Of a DNA stretch of 64,000 bases, positions 46,179 through 58,400 are shown one piece after another. This stretch comes from Flavobacterium sp. FEMGT703F (lineage in GTDB: Bacteria; Bacteroidota; Bacteroidia; Flavobacteriales; Flavobacteriaceae). The DNA lies in contig PGCN01000012.1 in NCBI GenBank assembly GCA_002786385.1, forward strand, positions 124,001 through 188,000, in the 5' to 3' direction. The position numbers and the translations under genes are program-made. Position 1 is the stretch's first letter. Each line of letters starts with the position of its first letter. The notes under the pieces were generated by a model that ran no database searches, had not been told where the DNA came from, and worked only from the letters and a program-made list of their open reading frames with translations.

Positions 46179-47870
46179 ATGCAACTTTCGGAACAAGAAA
46201 TTATCAGAAGAGAAAAACTTCAAGCCCTTCGTGACTTAGGCATTAACCCTTATCCTGCGGATTTATTTCCGGTAGACCACACGTCTAAACAGGTTAAGGA
46301 AACTTTTGAAGAAGGTAAGAAGGTAGTAGTTGCCGGAAGATTGATGAGCATACGCGACCAAGGAAAAGCGGCTTTTGTGGAATTACAAGACAGTGAAGGC
46401 CGCATTCAATTGTATTTTAACCGCGACGTAATTTGTCCGGGTGAAGACAAAACAAAATACAATCAAGTTTTTAGAAAACTAACCGACTTGGGCGACTTTA
46501 TTGGTGTGGAAGGCGAATTGTTTTTGACTAAAGTAGGCGAAAAAACTATTCATGTAAACAATTTTACCTTTTTGAGTAAAACTTTGCGACCACTACCATT
46601 ACCAAAAATGGACGACGAAGGTCACGTGTTCGACGCTTTTACCGATCCGGAATTGCGTTACCGTATGCGTTATGTAGATTTAGTAGTAAATCCGCAAGTG
46701 AAAGAAGTGTTCCTCAAAAGAACCAAGTTGTTCAATGCGATGCGAAGCTTTTTCAATACAGCCGGTTATATGGAAGTGGAAACACCGGTATTGCAATCGA
46801 TTGCCGGTGGTGCAGCAGCGCGTCCGTTTATCACTCACCACAATAGTCTAGACATTCCTTTATATATGAGAATTGCCAACGAATTGTATCTGAAAAGATT
46901 GATTGTAGGCGGTTTTGACGGGGTTTATGAATTTTCGAAAAACTTCAGAAACGAAGGAATGGATCGCACGCACAATCCGGAGTTCACCGCTATGGAAATC
47001 TATGTGGCCTACAAAGATTACAACTGGATGATGGCATTCACGGAGCAGTTATTGGAATATTGCGCACTGCAAGTAAACGGCACAACCGAAACGACTTTTG
47101 GCGAACATAAAGTAGATTTCAAAGCACCTTACGCTCGTGTTACGATGACGGATGCTATCAAACAATTTACCGGTTTTGACATTTCCGGCAAAAGTGAATC
47201 AGAGTTATTTGAAGCCGCTAAAAATATGGGCATCGAAGTAGATGAAACGATGGGTAAAGGCAAATTAATCGATGAGATTTTTGGTGCTAAGTGTGAAGGC
47301 AACTTTATTCAGCCGACATTCATCACGGATTACCCTAAAGAAATGTCGCCTTTATGCAAAGAACACCGTGACAATCCGGAGTTGACCGAACGTTTCGAGT
47401 TGATGGTATGCGGAAAAGAAATCGCCAATGCTTATTCGGAATTGAATGATCCGATTGACCAAAGAGAGCGTTTTGAAGCCCAATTGAAATTGGCCGAGCG
47501 CGGCGACGATGAAGCGACACAATTTATTGACCATGATTTCTTGAGAGCGTTAGAATACGGCATGCCGCCAACCTCAGGATTAGGCATTGGGATGGACCGT
47601 TTGATTATGTTCTTAACCAACAACCAATCGATACAAGAAGTATTGTTCTTCCCGCAAATGCGTCCGGAGAAAAAACAATTAGAATTGACTGAAGAAGAGA
47701 AAATTATTATTGGTTTATTAAAAGCCGAAAACAATCAAGCCTTGAGTGCTTTAAAAGAGAAATCACAACTCAGCGGTAAAAAATGGGACGCCGCTATGAA
47801 AGGATTAGCCAAACACGGCTTAACCAAAGTGGTAGTTGACGGCGACAACAAAACCGTAGTTTTAAACTAA
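46179..47870 (+). CDS. lysS: Lysine--tRNA ligase, class II
   Basis: A 563-residue class II lysyl-tRNA synthetase. An OB-fold anticodon-binding domain (GRLMSIRDQGKAAFVELQD) is followed by the catalytic core, with motif 2 FRNEGMDRTHNPEFTAMEIY and motif 3 SGLGIGMDRLIMFLTNN. About 70 residues follow the usual end (FPQMRP), including TEEEKIIIGLLKAENNQALSAL and a small winged-helix-like stretch, an extension I recall from other Bacteroidota. I use the ATG at 46179; a TTG two codons earlier is in frame. A strong promoter precedes and a terminator follows. Confidence 0.97.
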   Translation: MQLSEQEIIRREKLQALRDLGINPYPADLFPVDHTSKQVKETFEEGKKVVVAGRLMSIRDQGKAAFVELQDSEGRIQLYFNRDVICPGEDKTKYNQVFRKLTDLGDFIGVEGELFLTKVGEKTIHVNNFTFLSKTLRPLPLPKMDDEGHVFDAFTDPELRYRMRYVDLVVNPQVKEVFLKRTKLFNAMRSFFNTAGYMEVETPVLQSIAGGAAARPFITHHNSLDIPLYMRIANELYLKRLIVGGFDGVYEFSKNFRNEGMDRTHNPEFTAMEIYVAYKDYNWMMAFTEQLLEYCALQVNGTTETTFGEHKVDFKAPYARVTMTDAIKQFTGFDISGKSESELFEAAKNMGIEVDETMGKGKLIDEIFGAKCEGNFIQPTFITDYPKEMSPLCKEHRDNPELTERFELMVCGKEIANAYSELNDPIDQRERFEAQLKLAERGDDEATQFIDHDFLRALEYGMPPTSGLGIGMDRLIMFLTNNQSIQEVLFFPQMRPEKKQLELTEEEKIIIGLLKAENNQALSALKEKSQLSGKKWDAAMKGLAKHGLTKVVVDGDNKTVVLN

Positions 47871-47875
47871 ATACA

Positions 47876-47904
47876 GAAGAGCTCAAATGAGCTCTTTTTT
47901 TATA
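47876..47904 (+). terminator. Terminator of lysS
   Basis: Stem AGAGCTCA/TGAGCTCT (47878-47885, 47888-47895) followed by seven T. Confidence 0.9.
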
Positions 47905-47975
47905 AAATTTTGTTAGCCCTTAAACCTTATCCAAAGTTACAAGTCAAAAGCACATAATTCTAATATGTAACAAAG

Positions 47976-48404
47976 ATGAAAAAATTATTTTTAGCCCTTT
48001 TATTGTTAGTTGGCATAACCACTTGGGCACAAGGAAAAAGAGAAAGAAGACCGGAAGGCGACCGTTTGACTAAAGAAGAAAAAGTCGATATTCAAGTAAA
48101 ACGTATGACGAAAGACTTGGATTTGAACGAAAAGCAAGCCAAGGAGGTTCGCACTTTAGTGACCAAAGAAGTTGAAAAAAGAGAAGCCAAAAGAGCCGAA
48201 ATGACCGAGGAGAAAAAAGCAAAAAGAGAAGCTATGAAGGCGGAAATGAAAGAAGCACAAGCAGCTCACAGCGCAGAAATGAAAAAAATTCTGACTCCGG
48301 AACAATATGCCAAATGGGAAAAATTGCGCGAGGAACGCAAAGATAAACTCAAAGAGCGAATGGCCGAAAAAAGAGGTAAAGGAAAACCAACTCCAGAAGA
48401 ATAA
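47976..48404 (+). CDS. Spy/CpxP-like periplasmic protein, charged and helical
   Basis: A 142-residue exported protein with a signal peptide (about 1-19, ending TTWAQ) and an almost wholly helical, Lys/Glu-rich body. The segment MTKDLDLNEKQAKEVRTLV and the later ILTPEQYAKWEKLREER resemble the LTxxQ-type repeats of the Spy/CpxP family, which are periplasmic chaperones or stress sensors in enterobacteria. The function here is inferred from resemblance. It precedes a second protein with related architecture, which has its own promoter. Confidence 0.75.
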   Translation: MKKLFLALLLLVGITTWAQGKRERRPEGDRLTKEEKVDIQVKRMTKDLDLNEKQAKEVRTLVTKEVEKREAKRAEMTEEKKAKREAMKAEMKEAQAAHSAEMKKILTPEQYAKWEKLREERKDKLKERMAEKRGKGKPTPEE

Positions 48405-48416
48405 CTAAAATAAATT

Positions 48417-48446
48417 TTGAAGTTTCAACAAAATAATTTAGTTTTG
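48417..48446 (+). promoter_or_regulatory. Promoter of the second Spy-like gene
   Basis: TTTTG (TTG at 48417-48419), 19 bases, TAGTTTTG (48439-48446), an exact match to the consensus. The ATG at 48477 gives a leader of about 25 bases. Confidence 0.78.
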
Positions 48447-48476
48447 AAGCTATTATTCTTCTAAACAACTAAAACA

Positions 48477-48809
48477 ATGAAAAAATTTATTGCTGCTTTA
48501 ACCTTACTGTTAGCTTTTACGATAAATGCAAACGCCCAAGAGAAAAAAGAACTGACTTCTGCAGAGAAAGCTAAAAAAGAAGCTGTGGCTTTATCTCAGT
48601 TTTTAGGTCTAAACGATACTCAAACTGCTGACTTCCAAAGATTATTCGAACAAAAACACAGAACGCTTGAAGACAAAACCCTATCTCAAGAAAGAAGAGC
48701 AGAAGTATCAAGAATCATTGAAATGAAAATATCAGCAACTATCACTGATGATCAAATGACCAAATTGAGACAGAATAAAGAGTTATTCAAAGAATTGATT
48801 ACCAATTAA
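48477..48809 (+). CDS. Small exported helical protein, Spy-like
   Basis: A 110-residue exported protein with signal peptide MKKFIAALTLLLAFTINANA. The mature part is helical, with LSQFLGLNDTQTADFQRLF and a later SATITDDQMTKLRQNKELF, the paired LT/Q-type elements seen in Spy-like proteins. It is shorter and less charged than its upstream neighbour. I cannot assign a function. It is followed by a bidirectional terminator. Confidence 0.72.
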   Translation: MKKFIAALTLLLAFTINANAQEKKELTSAEKAKKEAVALSQFLGLNDTQTADFQRLFEQKHRTLEDKTLSQERRAEVSRIIEMKISATITDDQMTKLRQNKELFKELITN

Positions 48810-48827
48810 TCAGTATTGATTTAATAT

Positions 48828-48858
48828 AAAAAAACCTCTCAGTTATGAGAGGTTTTTT
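48828..48858. terminator. Bidirectional terminator between Spy-like gene and hemL
   Basis: Stem CCTCTCA/TGAGAGG (48835-48841, 48846-48852) flanked by A-run and T-run, between two converging genes. Confidence 0.9.
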
Positions 48859-48860
48859 AT

Positions 48861-50147
48861 TTATAAGGTCTTTGCAACTTTGTTAACCGCTTCTATCGTA
48901 ATATCTAAATCTTCGTACGTTAGCGCATCGGTTATAAACCAAGTTTCATAAGCAGAAGGCGCTATGTAAACTCCTTCATGCAGCATCCCGTGGAAAAACT
49001 TTTTAAAAGTATCATTATCACCGTTTTTGGCTGTTTGAAAATCAACTACCGGATTAGCGTCAAAATGAACAGAAATCATAGAACCAACTCTGTTAATCGT
49101 AAAAACGATATTGTTTGCTTTCAACACTTTTTCAATACCTTGGTGCAAATATGCCGTTTTAGCCTCTAATCTATCGTAGATAGCGACATCACTGTTCAAG
49201 GCTTGTAACATAGCATAACCGGCAGCCATAGCCAAAGGATTTCCCGAAAGTGTTCCGGCTTGATAAACCGGTCCCAAAGGCGCTAAAAAGTTCATAATTT
49301 CCTCACGAGCTGCAAAAGCACCAACCGGCAATCCACCACCAATAACTTTTCCGAAACAAGCAATATCAGCATTAACACCATACAACTCTTGCGCACCTCC
49401 TTTAGCTAAACGGAAACCGGTCATCACTTCATCGAAAATCAACAAAGCGTTGTGGTTATGACACACTTCTTTCAGGGCTTGTAAAAATCCTTCTTTAGGT
49501 GGCACACAACCCATATTTCCTGCTACAGGCTCAATAATAACAGCCGCAATTTCGTTAGGATTAGCTTCAAACAATGCTTTCACATTCTCGATATCATTGT
49601 AATGTGCCAGTAAAGTATCTTTAGCAGTACCTTGAGTTACACCGGGACTGTTAGGCACTCCAAACGTACTCAAACCACTACCGGCAGCAATCAGGAAAGA
49701 ATCGGAATGACCGTGATAGCAACCTGAAAACTTAATTATTTTATCTTTTTTGGTATAACCTCTGGCCAATCGAATGGCACTCATACAGGCTTCGGTCCCC
49801 GAATTTACAAAACGAATCTTATCGATATTCGGCACCATAGCAATGGCCAATTCGGCTATCTTGGTTTCCAATTCGGTCGGCATTCCGAAAGAAGTACCTT
49901 TTTTTGCTTTTTCAATCACTGCATCTACAACAGGTTGATAAGCGTGACCTAAAATCATCGGCCCCCACGAATTGATATAATCAATCAAACGATTATCATC
50001 TTCATCATACAAATAGGCTCCTTTGGCACTTTTAGCAAAAAGAGGCGTTCCTCCTACTCCTTTGAAAGCCCTTACCGGAGAGTTAACTCCGCCCGGTATA
50101 ACTTTTTCAGCTTCAGCAAACAGCTGACTGCTTCTTTGATATATCAT
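48861..50147 (-). CDS. hemL: Glutamate-1-semialdehyde 2,1-aminomutase
   Basis: A 428-residue PLP enzyme that converts glutamate-1-semialdehyde to 5-aminolevulinate, the C5 entry into heme synthesis. Sequence markers are [20 protein letters not shown] at the N terminus, [26 protein letters not shown], and the PLP lysine in [15 protein letters not shown] (near residue 266). Length and end are normal. It precedes the LysM glucosaminidase gene's end by 21 bases in the same orientation, suggesting cotranscription. Confidence 0.97.
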   Translation of the reverse strand: MIYQRSSQLFAEAEKVIPGGVNSPVRAFKGVGGTPLFAKSAKGAYLYDEDDNRLIDYINSWGPMILGHAYQPVVDAVIEKAKKGTSFGMPTELETKIAELAIAMVPNIDKIRFVNSGTEACMSAIRLARGYTKKDKIIKFSGCYHGHSDSFLIAAGSGLSTFGVPNSPGVTQGTAKDTLLAHYNDIENVKALFEANPNEIAAVIIEPVAGNMGCVPPKEGFLQALKEVCHNHNALLIFDEVMTGFRLAKGGAQELYGVNADIACFGKVIGGGLPVGAFAAREEIMNFLAPLGPVYQAGTLSGNPLAMAAGYAMLQALNSDVAIYDRLEAKTAYLHQGIEKVLKANNIVFTINRVGSMISVHFDANPVVDFQTAKNGDNDTFKKFFHGMLHEGVYIAPSAYETWFITDALTYEDLDITIEAVNKVAKTL

Positions 50148-50168
50148 AATAAATCTAAAATTATAAAG

Positions 50169-51065
50169 CTATTTTACAATAATGGTTTGCCCTAACGATA
50201 AGGTGTTGTCCACCATATTATTCTTTCTTTTAAGCTCTTCGACTGTAATATTAAATCGCTTAGAAATAGAATACAAAGTATCGCCTTTGACTACGGTATA
50301 TTTTTGGGAGTCATCCGTATAACTGATTTCCTTTTGAGGGACAACAGCCACATAATCATTCCCTAATACCTCTGCATCATATTTACTCAATTGATAACGT
50401 TCAATCAAACCAATCAGTTTTTCCGGATATTTTGGATCGGTAGCATAACCCGCTGCTTTTAAACCTCGAGCCCAAGCTGCGTAATCGTCTTTTCCCAACT
50501 GGAATAATGAAGCATATCTCGGTCGACTGGTTAAAAAATAAGAGTGGTCTTTAAAAGAACCACTAGGTTCCTCATATTTACGAAAACATTCGTTTTCTGC
50601 ATCATCGGTATAGCGGATACTCGGCCCTGTCCACTCTTTGTGGCATTTAATCCCGAAATGATTGTTGGCTTGCACACTCAACGGCCCTGTTCCGGCACCT
50701 GATTCCAAAATAGCTTGACCCAACGTAATACTGGCCGGAATTCCGGTATTCACCATATTCTCCTTAGCTATATTTTTGTATTTTTCGATGTAAGCCAAAA
50801 CCATTTCAGTGGTAACTTTTACACGGGTTGTTGCTTCCAAAATTTCAGAAGAAGCAGTATTAGTAGCCGGATTCGATGTTGATTTTTGGGTCGTAACACC
50901 GCCGCTTTTTGCAGTTGCCGGTCGGTAAATAGGTTTTTTAACCCTTTGCGCTACCGGTTCACTTGTTTTTGGCTGATTGGATTTTGAGGTCCTAACCACA
51001 GACTTACTGGTATTACAAGCTGCCATCAAAAGGACAAGCCCAACTAAAAAAAGTTTTTTACTCAT
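50169..51065 (-). CDS. Glucosaminidase with LysM domain, lipoprotein
   Basis: A 298-residue cell-wall hydrolase candidate. Lipobox LMAAC (Cys17) makes it a lipoprotein. A Ser/Thr/Lys-rich linker (20-80) leads to a FlgJ-like glucosaminidase domain (ENMVNTGIPASITLGQAILESGAGTG, quoted from PASITLGQAILESGAG with the catalytic Glu near residue 113) and KCHKEWTGPSIRYTDD. A single LysM domain ends the protein (YTVVKGDTLYSISKRFNITV). It probably cuts peptidoglycan glycan strands. The start overlaps the stop of the upstream PLP enzyme by four bases (ATGA), so the two are translationally coupled. Confidence 0.9.
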   Translation of the reverse strand: MSKKLFLVGLVLLMAACNTSKSVVRTSKSNQPKTSEPVAQRVKKPIYRPATAKSGGVTTQKSTSNPATNTASSEILEATTRVKVTTEMVLAYIEKYKNIAKENMVNTGIPASITLGQAILESGAGTGPLSVQANNHFGIKCHKEWTGPSIRYTDDAENECFRKYEEPSGSFKDHSYFLTSRPRYASLFQLGKDDYAAWARGLKAAGYATDPKYPEKLIGLIERYQLSKYDAEVLGNDYVAVVPQKEISYTDDSQKYTVVKGDTLYSISKRFNITVEELKRKNNMVDNTLSLGQTIIVK

Positions 51066-51958
51066 AGAATTATTTCGATTTGGTTTTTCTGTTTTAACAA
51101 AATATTCATTCCGGCAATTCCCTGCAAACCTCCGGTGTGAATCATCAGTATTTTGGAGCCTTTCGGAAATTTCTTTTTTTCGATTAAATCCAAAACTCCG
51201 AAAGCCATTTTACCGGTATAAATAGGATCCAAAGACACTTGAAATTTTTGATAAAAATTATTGATAAATTCAATTAGTTCCTTGGTCACTTTGGCATAAC
51301 CTCCAAAATGATAATCGGTTACCAATTGCCAATTGGATTGAGTTACAAACTTACAAATATCTTCGCTTAAAAAATCGCCTTTGAGCGCCGGAAATCCTAA
51401 AACTTGTTGACTAACTTTTGAACTGTTAATAATACCTGAAATAGTCCCACCGGTCCCAACAGCGCAACAGATGAAATCAAAATCAGCATCGATTTCCTCT
51501 AAAATCTCTTCACATCCTTTGACTGCTAAGTTGTTAGTACCGCCTTCGGGCAAAAGAAAAAAATCTCCAAACTGTTCCTTTAGTCTTTGCAAAAACGTTT
51601 CTTCATTCTTTTTCCGATAATCTTCTCTTGAAACGAAGTCAAAAACCATTCCGAATTCACAGGCTTTATTGAGAGTTGGATTGCATGAGACTTTGTCCCG
51701 AAGCTCTTCTCCGCGAATAATTCCAATCGTTTTCATGCCGTTTTCTTTACCGGCAGCGGCTACGGCTAGTATATGATTAGAAAAAGCACCACCAAAAGTT
51801 AACAAAGTAGAATAATTGTCTTCTTTGGCTTTTTGCAAATTGTAGTAAAGTTTTCGGAATTTATTACCGGAAACATGAGGATGTAGCAAATCCTCTCGCT
51901 TTATATAAAGCGAGTAATCGTCAGTTTCCAGAGGTATTTTTTGATTGTAACTTTTCAA
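51062..51958 (-). CDS. ACC deaminase / D-cysteine desulfhydrase family PLP enzyme
   Basis: A 298-residue fold type II PLP enzyme. The PLP lysine is in HVSGNKFRKLYYNL (near residue 35), the Ser/Asn loop is GGAFSNHILAVAAAG, and the phosphate loop is CAVGTGGTISGI. A C-terminal IHTGGLQGIAG is conserved. The family includes 1-aminocyclopropane-1-carboxylate deaminase and D-cysteine desulfhydrase; desulfhydrase is the more usual activity in bacteria of this type, but I cannot decide. It is directly coupled to the LysM glucosaminidase gene. Confidence 0.87.
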   Translation of the reverse strand: MKSYNQKIPLETDDYSLYIKREDLLHPHVSGNKFRKLYYNLQKAKEDNYSTLLTFGGAFSNHILAVAAAGKENGMKTIGIIRGEELRDKVSCNPTLNKACEFGMVFDFVSREDYRKKNEETFLQRLKEQFGDFFLLPEGGTNNLAVKGCEEILEEIDADFDFICCAVGTGGTISGIINSSKVSQQVLGFPALKGDFLSEDICKFVTQSNWQLVTDYHFGGYAKVTKELIEFINNFYQKFQVSLDPIYTGKMAFGVLDLIEKKKFPKGSKILMIHTGGLQGIAGMNILLKQKNQIEIIL

Positions 51959-52443
51959 AAAAAGTCTTTTAACAAAGGTACAAATCGATTTGTTTTAATT
52001 ATATAAACATTGGTTTTAATTCCTTTTAGATGATTTAGCAACATAGCAATGTATCAATTCCCTTAAGTAAAACTCCAGAACCCAATAATGAATTGAAAAT
52101 TAATTATGCATTAAAAAACCTATGGATGATTTACAAAAACAAAGCTATTGTGACACAAAAAAATCGTGAATAACATCAAATACTTGTTAAAAAAACAACT
52201 CCGAAAAATAATATCCTGCGCTAAATCAAATATTTTATTTGCCATATTTAAACGATAATAAAGGTTATTAGAAACTAAAAAAAATAATTTTACGTACATA
52301 AATTAGCTTTTCGACGTTAATTTTAACTTTTAACCGTAAATCTTTTTTCTCAACTAAAAACTACATTATTTTTATTATGTTTTTTAAAGAATTTTAAGAG
52401 AATTTCCATTGTTTTAACTTTTTTTATAAATACTAAACAATAT
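51959..52443. other. 485-base A+T-rich intergenic region before the third T9SS giant
   Basis: No gene, tRNA or repeat found. Divergent genes read away from it, so it should hold two promoters, but I found no exact TTTG-N19-TANNTTTG match. The A/T-rich stretch around 52330-52440 is the likely promoter region of the giant gene. Confidence 0.45.
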
Positions 52444-55400
52444 ATGATAAAAAAATTACCCCAAAAAAAAACAACATTTAACAATAGAAAAAACAAGGAT
52501 ACGACACACTTAGTCTTACTAATGGCAATGTTTCTTTTGTTAGGCAATGTTTCTGCATACAGTCAATGTTCAAACTATCAAGTTTATGAAAGTTTCAATG
52601 GAACATCCACTCCAACATCAGGAGGAACTTGGGCAGAAAACTCCATATTACACGTAACCAATACTTTACCCAGAACAGGAGCTTCCAGTATAGTTTTCAA
52701 TGCTGTTAACGATGCCATCCGAACACCTTTAATCAGTAATCCTGGAATTTTTTCGTTTTGGTATGTTAGAAATAATAATAACAATACCCACTCATTTGCA
52801 ATACAGACTTCTCCGGACGGAACAACTTGGACTACACGAGGAACAACACCTCAACCCACAACCACTTACCAACAATACTCTATAAACATAGGAGCTTTGG
52901 GATTAACAAATGTATATATCAGAATACTTGACACTCGCCCAAGTGGAACTAACGTTCGCGTTGTAGACGATATTTCATGGACCTCAACAGTAAGCTCCAA
53001 CAATACAGTTATTCCTGCTTTGGTCAATTGTACACAAACCATTTCCTGTGGAACCACTTATACGTTTACGGATGCGGGAAGCCAAAACGACACTTACAAT
53101 AGTTCTACAGATTATACCATAACTTTCACGCCTTCTGTAACGACTAACAAAATTCAAATGGTTTTTAGTGCATTCAACATTGAAAACAATTACGACGGAA
53201 TGGTTATTTACAACGGCCCTAGTACATCCTCTCCCATAATTGCCTCTTCTTTACCGGCTGGAACAGACCCTGTGAATTGCCCCGCCGATTCGTTTTACGG
53301 AAACAATAGTCCCGGTACTATTATATCAACTGATGTCTCAGGTGCCATAACAATACGCTTCAGATCTGATACCGTAACCAATCATGCAGGATGGTTAGCA
53401 AGTGTTAGTTGCATTTCCATACCCAATTGTGTTGCTCCGACAAGCCAGGCCAGCGCCTTCACGTTAGGAACATCAACCTCAAGTTCATTACCAGCAACAT
53501 TCAGCGGCACAGCCAACGGCTATTTAGTGATTCGTTCAACCAGTAGTACCCCACCAAGTCAACCGGTTAACGGCACTACTTACTCTGCAGCCAATATTAC
53601 TACTCTGGGAAGCGGTTTGACATTTGTTCAAAGCAGTAATTCAACTACTATCACTGGAACAGGTCTTGCTGGCAACACTCAGTATTATTATTTCATTTAT
53701 GCTTACAACAACACAAGCTGTTCCGGAGGTCCCGTATACAATACCAGTGGTCCTTTAGTTGGAAATGGTATAACTTGTCCTGCCGTTCCCAATTCCGTAA
53801 CCACTTCAGGTATTACTACCAACAGCTTTACACTCAACTGGGCTTACCCAACAGGAGGTACGTCGGCTCCCATATCCTACACCATCCAAATCACTACAGA
53901 TGCAGGATACACAAGTAATATTCCCGGCTCCCCGTTTACAATATCAGCCCCTACAACTAGTTTCAATGTCACCGGACTCTCCGTAGGTTCCACTTATTAT
54001 TATCGAATATTAGCTGGCAACGGATGCAACAGCAGTTATGTAACCGGCAGTATTTTAATACCGATAGCTAATGATAATTGTAATGGTGCCATTCCACTAA
54101 CCGTTAATGCAAATACCTCGTGTTCATCAGCAACAACAGGCAGTACAGTGGGCGCAACTCAGTCGCAAGCTGGTTGTGTTGGTACTGCAGATGATGACGT
54201 TTGGTATAGTTTCGTAGCCACTTCAACTTCTCATATAGTAACAGCAACCCCTAACACAATTTCTGATATCGTTTTACAAGTTTTTAGTGGAAGTTGCGGT
54301 AGTTTAAATAGCTTAGGATGTACCGACGCTACCATTTCTACACCTGAAACTACTACATTAACCGGCTTAACTCCGGGCAATACTTACTACGTTAGAATAT
54401 ACAGTTATGGAAGCGGCTCAGGACAAGGAAGTTTTTCATTGTGCATTACCACTCTAACGCCTTGTACAACACCAAACGCTCAAGCATCCGGCTTAGTTAT
54501 CGGCACTGTAACTTCAAGCGATATTCCGGCCACTTTTACAGGTACTGCTGACAGCTATTTGGTTATCCGATCAACCTCCAGTACTCCACCGTCTCAACCT
54601 GTGAATGGAGTTGTTTATTCAGCTGCCAATATTGCTACTTTAGGAGCAGGACTAACATTCGTCCAAACCGGTAATTCAACATCTATTACCGGCTCTGGTT
54701 TGAATGGTAACACCCGATACTATTACTACATTTATGCCTACAACAACACCAATTGTTCAGGCGGACCAATGTATAACACTAGTGGTCCATTAAGCGGCAA
54801 CGCTGTTACTTGCCCAGCAGCTCCAAACCCGGTAACAATAACCGGAACAACAACCAGTAGCTTTACACTAAATTGGACTACCCCAACAGGCGGTGGATTT
54901 GCTCCAATTTCATATAGTATTCAAATTACAACGGATACCGGTTACTCCAGCAATATCCCGGGCTCTCCTTTTTCATTATCCGCTCCAACAACCAGTTTGA
55001 ATGTTACGGGATTGAATCCTAGTACAACCTACTACTACAGAATACTGGCCAATAACGGATGTAATAGCCCGTATAGCACCGGTAATACTTCTACAACTCT
55101 TACCAATGACAATTGCAACACCGCCATCCCGCTTAGCATATCTTCCTCTTGCAATTACACTTATTATTCTAATAACGGCGCGACTGACAGTTCAGGCGTA
55201 CCGGCTCCGGGTTGTGCGAGTTATTCCGGAGGAGATGTTTGGTTTAGCGTAGTGGTTCCTGCAAATGGCATTATCGAAATTGATACTGACGATTCGGTTA
55301 TGACTGATAGCGGTATGGCAATGTATAGTGGCTCATGCGGATCTTTAACGCTAATAGAGTGTGACGACGATGACAGTGCCAACGGATTAATGTCTTATAT

Positions 55401-58400
55401 ATTCAGATCAGGCTTAACTCCGGGAAGCACTATTTTCATTAGACTTTGGGAGTATGGAAATGATAACAACGGTAGTTTCGGAATATGTGTTTCAAGCCCT
55501 GTCCCTCCAGTTAATGATAATCCTTGTGGCGCAATAGATTTAAACGTTAACACAAGTTGTAGTTTTCAAACATTTTCAACCTCCGGTGCTACTAACACTA
55601 CAACGGTAACTGCACCAATTTGCGGTAGTTATGCTGGTGGAGATGTTTGGTTCAGCGCAATGGTACCAAGCAATGGAATTGTTAGAATTGATACTAATTC
55701 AAACACTATTACCGACGGAAGTATGGCAGTTTACAGCGGAAATTGTGGCTCTTTAACTCTTTTGCAATGTGATACAGACAGCAGTACTAATGGATTAATG
55801 CCTTATTTAAATTTGACCGGATTAACCCCGGGAACAACAATTTTTATTCGTTTTTGGGAAAGTGGCAACGATGTTTTCGGCACTTTTTCAATCTGTCTTT
55901 CTACCGATTGTACTTCAGGTAACGGCGCAGGTAATACATCAATCTCTTGCCCTAATATTTTGGCCGGAGGATTAGACTTGAATGGCGCTGACCCTTCTCC
56001 GGTTACTTGCGGTTCATCAAGCTGCACTACCATAGAAGCAGAATATTTACAACTGGGAACCACCTCCAACTATACTGTTGAAAATATCGTCTATAATCCA
56101 CCATACCAATTCAACTGTTTGGCCAACCCAGTTAGTGTTAATGTGGATGATGTTTGGTCTCCGGTGGTCAACCTTCCTTTTAATTTCTGCTTTTACGGTA
56201 CTAACTACAATCAGTGTGTAATTGGTTCCAATGGTGTTTTAACTTTTAACACTAGTTATGCCGGCACTGCCTCTGGCTATGCTTTTAACGACAATCTTCC
56301 AAACAACACCGATGATCAGTTGGTTGGCAATGCTATTTTTGGGGTATTCCACGATATTGACCCAAGCGAAGGTGGTGAAGTTGGATGGGAATTGGTTACT
56401 TTGAATACCGGATGTAGAGCTTTAGTCGCTTCTTGGTATAATGTCCCTATGTTCTCCGACAATTCTATTTTATACACCGGCATGATGGTTTTATATGAAG
56501 ACACTAACATCATCGAGGTTTATGTTAAAGAGAAAAAAATAGACAACAACAACGTTTCTCCATGGAATAGTGGGAATGCCATTATCGGCTTACAAGATGG
56601 CACACGTACACAAGCAGTAGTTGCCCCTAACCGCAATGGTTTGAGCAACAATTGGACTGCCACGAATGAAGCTTGGAGATTTGTTCCGTCTGGCACATCC
56701 ATAACGTCTATCAAATGGTTCGAAGGCGCAGGCACATCAGGAACGGTAATTGGCAACACAGACACTATAAGCGTATGCCCGGCTTCAACCACTACTTACA
56801 CCGCTGAAGTAACTTACAATATGTGTAACGGTGGCATCGTAAAATTAGTAGACCAAACAACTGTAGTGGTGTCAAACTCAAAAATCTGGAATGGTTCAGT
56901 AGACAACGATTGGAACAAAAGCAACAATTGGACTCCAAGTGGTATTCCAAACAATGCTGATTGCGTAAAAATTCCTGCAACTGCTAACAATCCGGTTATT
57001 TCAGGAACCAACTATGTAGGATATGCCGGTTCATTATTGGTGTATAACGGCGCCACATTAACCGTCAATTCTAATAATGCTATCTCCGTTACTGATTGGG
57101 TAAATGTTGCAAGCGGCGGAACTTTTTTAATCAACAACAACGCCAGCTTAGTCCAAATTAACAATACAACCAATACCGGAAATATCATTTACAAGAGAAA
57201 TGCGAGTATTCGAAAGCAAGATTATGTGTATTGGTCGTCTCCGGTGGCAAATTATACTGTAAATAACATCGCATCTCCATTATCTTTTGCTACTATTTTC
57301 AAATGGAATACTACAGTAGCAAACTCAAATGGCGGTCAAGGCAATTGGAATCCTGCCTCGGGCGACATCATGATTCCCGGCAAAGGATATATAGCCAGCG
57401 CTCCAAACAGTTTCAGTAGTACCACTAATACAACTTTTTACGGAAGCTTTACCGGAGTTCCTAATAATGGTCCTATATCAATAGGTGTTTCCAGAGGAAG
57501 TGACACCAATACAGCCTACCACGTTGGACTTAACGGTACAGAAATCAACAATTACAGTGACAACTGGAATTTACTCGGTAACCCATATCCTTCTGCCATC
57601 CGCGCCAGTCAATTTCTATTGGACAACAACACGAAAATCATGGGGAATGTGAGACTATGGACGCATGGTACATTACCTAGCAACATTTCGAGTCCGTTTT
57701 ATGGTTCGTTTGTTTACAATTACAGCCCGGGAGATTACTTAACGTACAACTTCACGGGAACCAGTTGCTGTCCGGCAGCAGGAGCCGACTTGTTTATTGG
57801 ATCCGGACAAGGTTTCTTTGTTCAAATGGTGGACGGTCCGACAGCGTCAGATAACGTGAGTTTTAACAACAACCTGAGAAGTACAAGTTACACCAACAGT
57901 AACTTTTACAGATTGGCCAATTCCAATAGCGCCGAAAGTTACGTTGACAGTATGGAAAGAAACAGAATTTGGTTAGATATCGTAAACAGCTCCAGTCGCT
58001 CAGACAGAACTTTATTCGGTTACATCCAAGATGCTACTATGGCCGAAGACAGCTTCTTCGATTGCTTGACCCAAAACACCGGTGATTTAAGAATCTACTC
58101 GTTGATTAACGATAAAAAATACATCATCCAAGGCCGAGCTTTACCTTTCGATATAAACGATGAAGTTCCGATAGGCGTTAATGTGCCAACCACCGGAAAT
58201 TATAGTATCGGACTGGCCGGAGTAGACGGATTATTCAACGAACAAAACATCTATTTAAAAGACCTTTTGCTCAACACTACTCACGATTTGAAATCGGCAC
58301 CTTACCAATTCACCGCTAATGCCGGAAATTATAACGACCGATTCCGTGTGGTATATTTGACTTCTACATTGGGCAATACCGACTTAGATTACAACAACGA

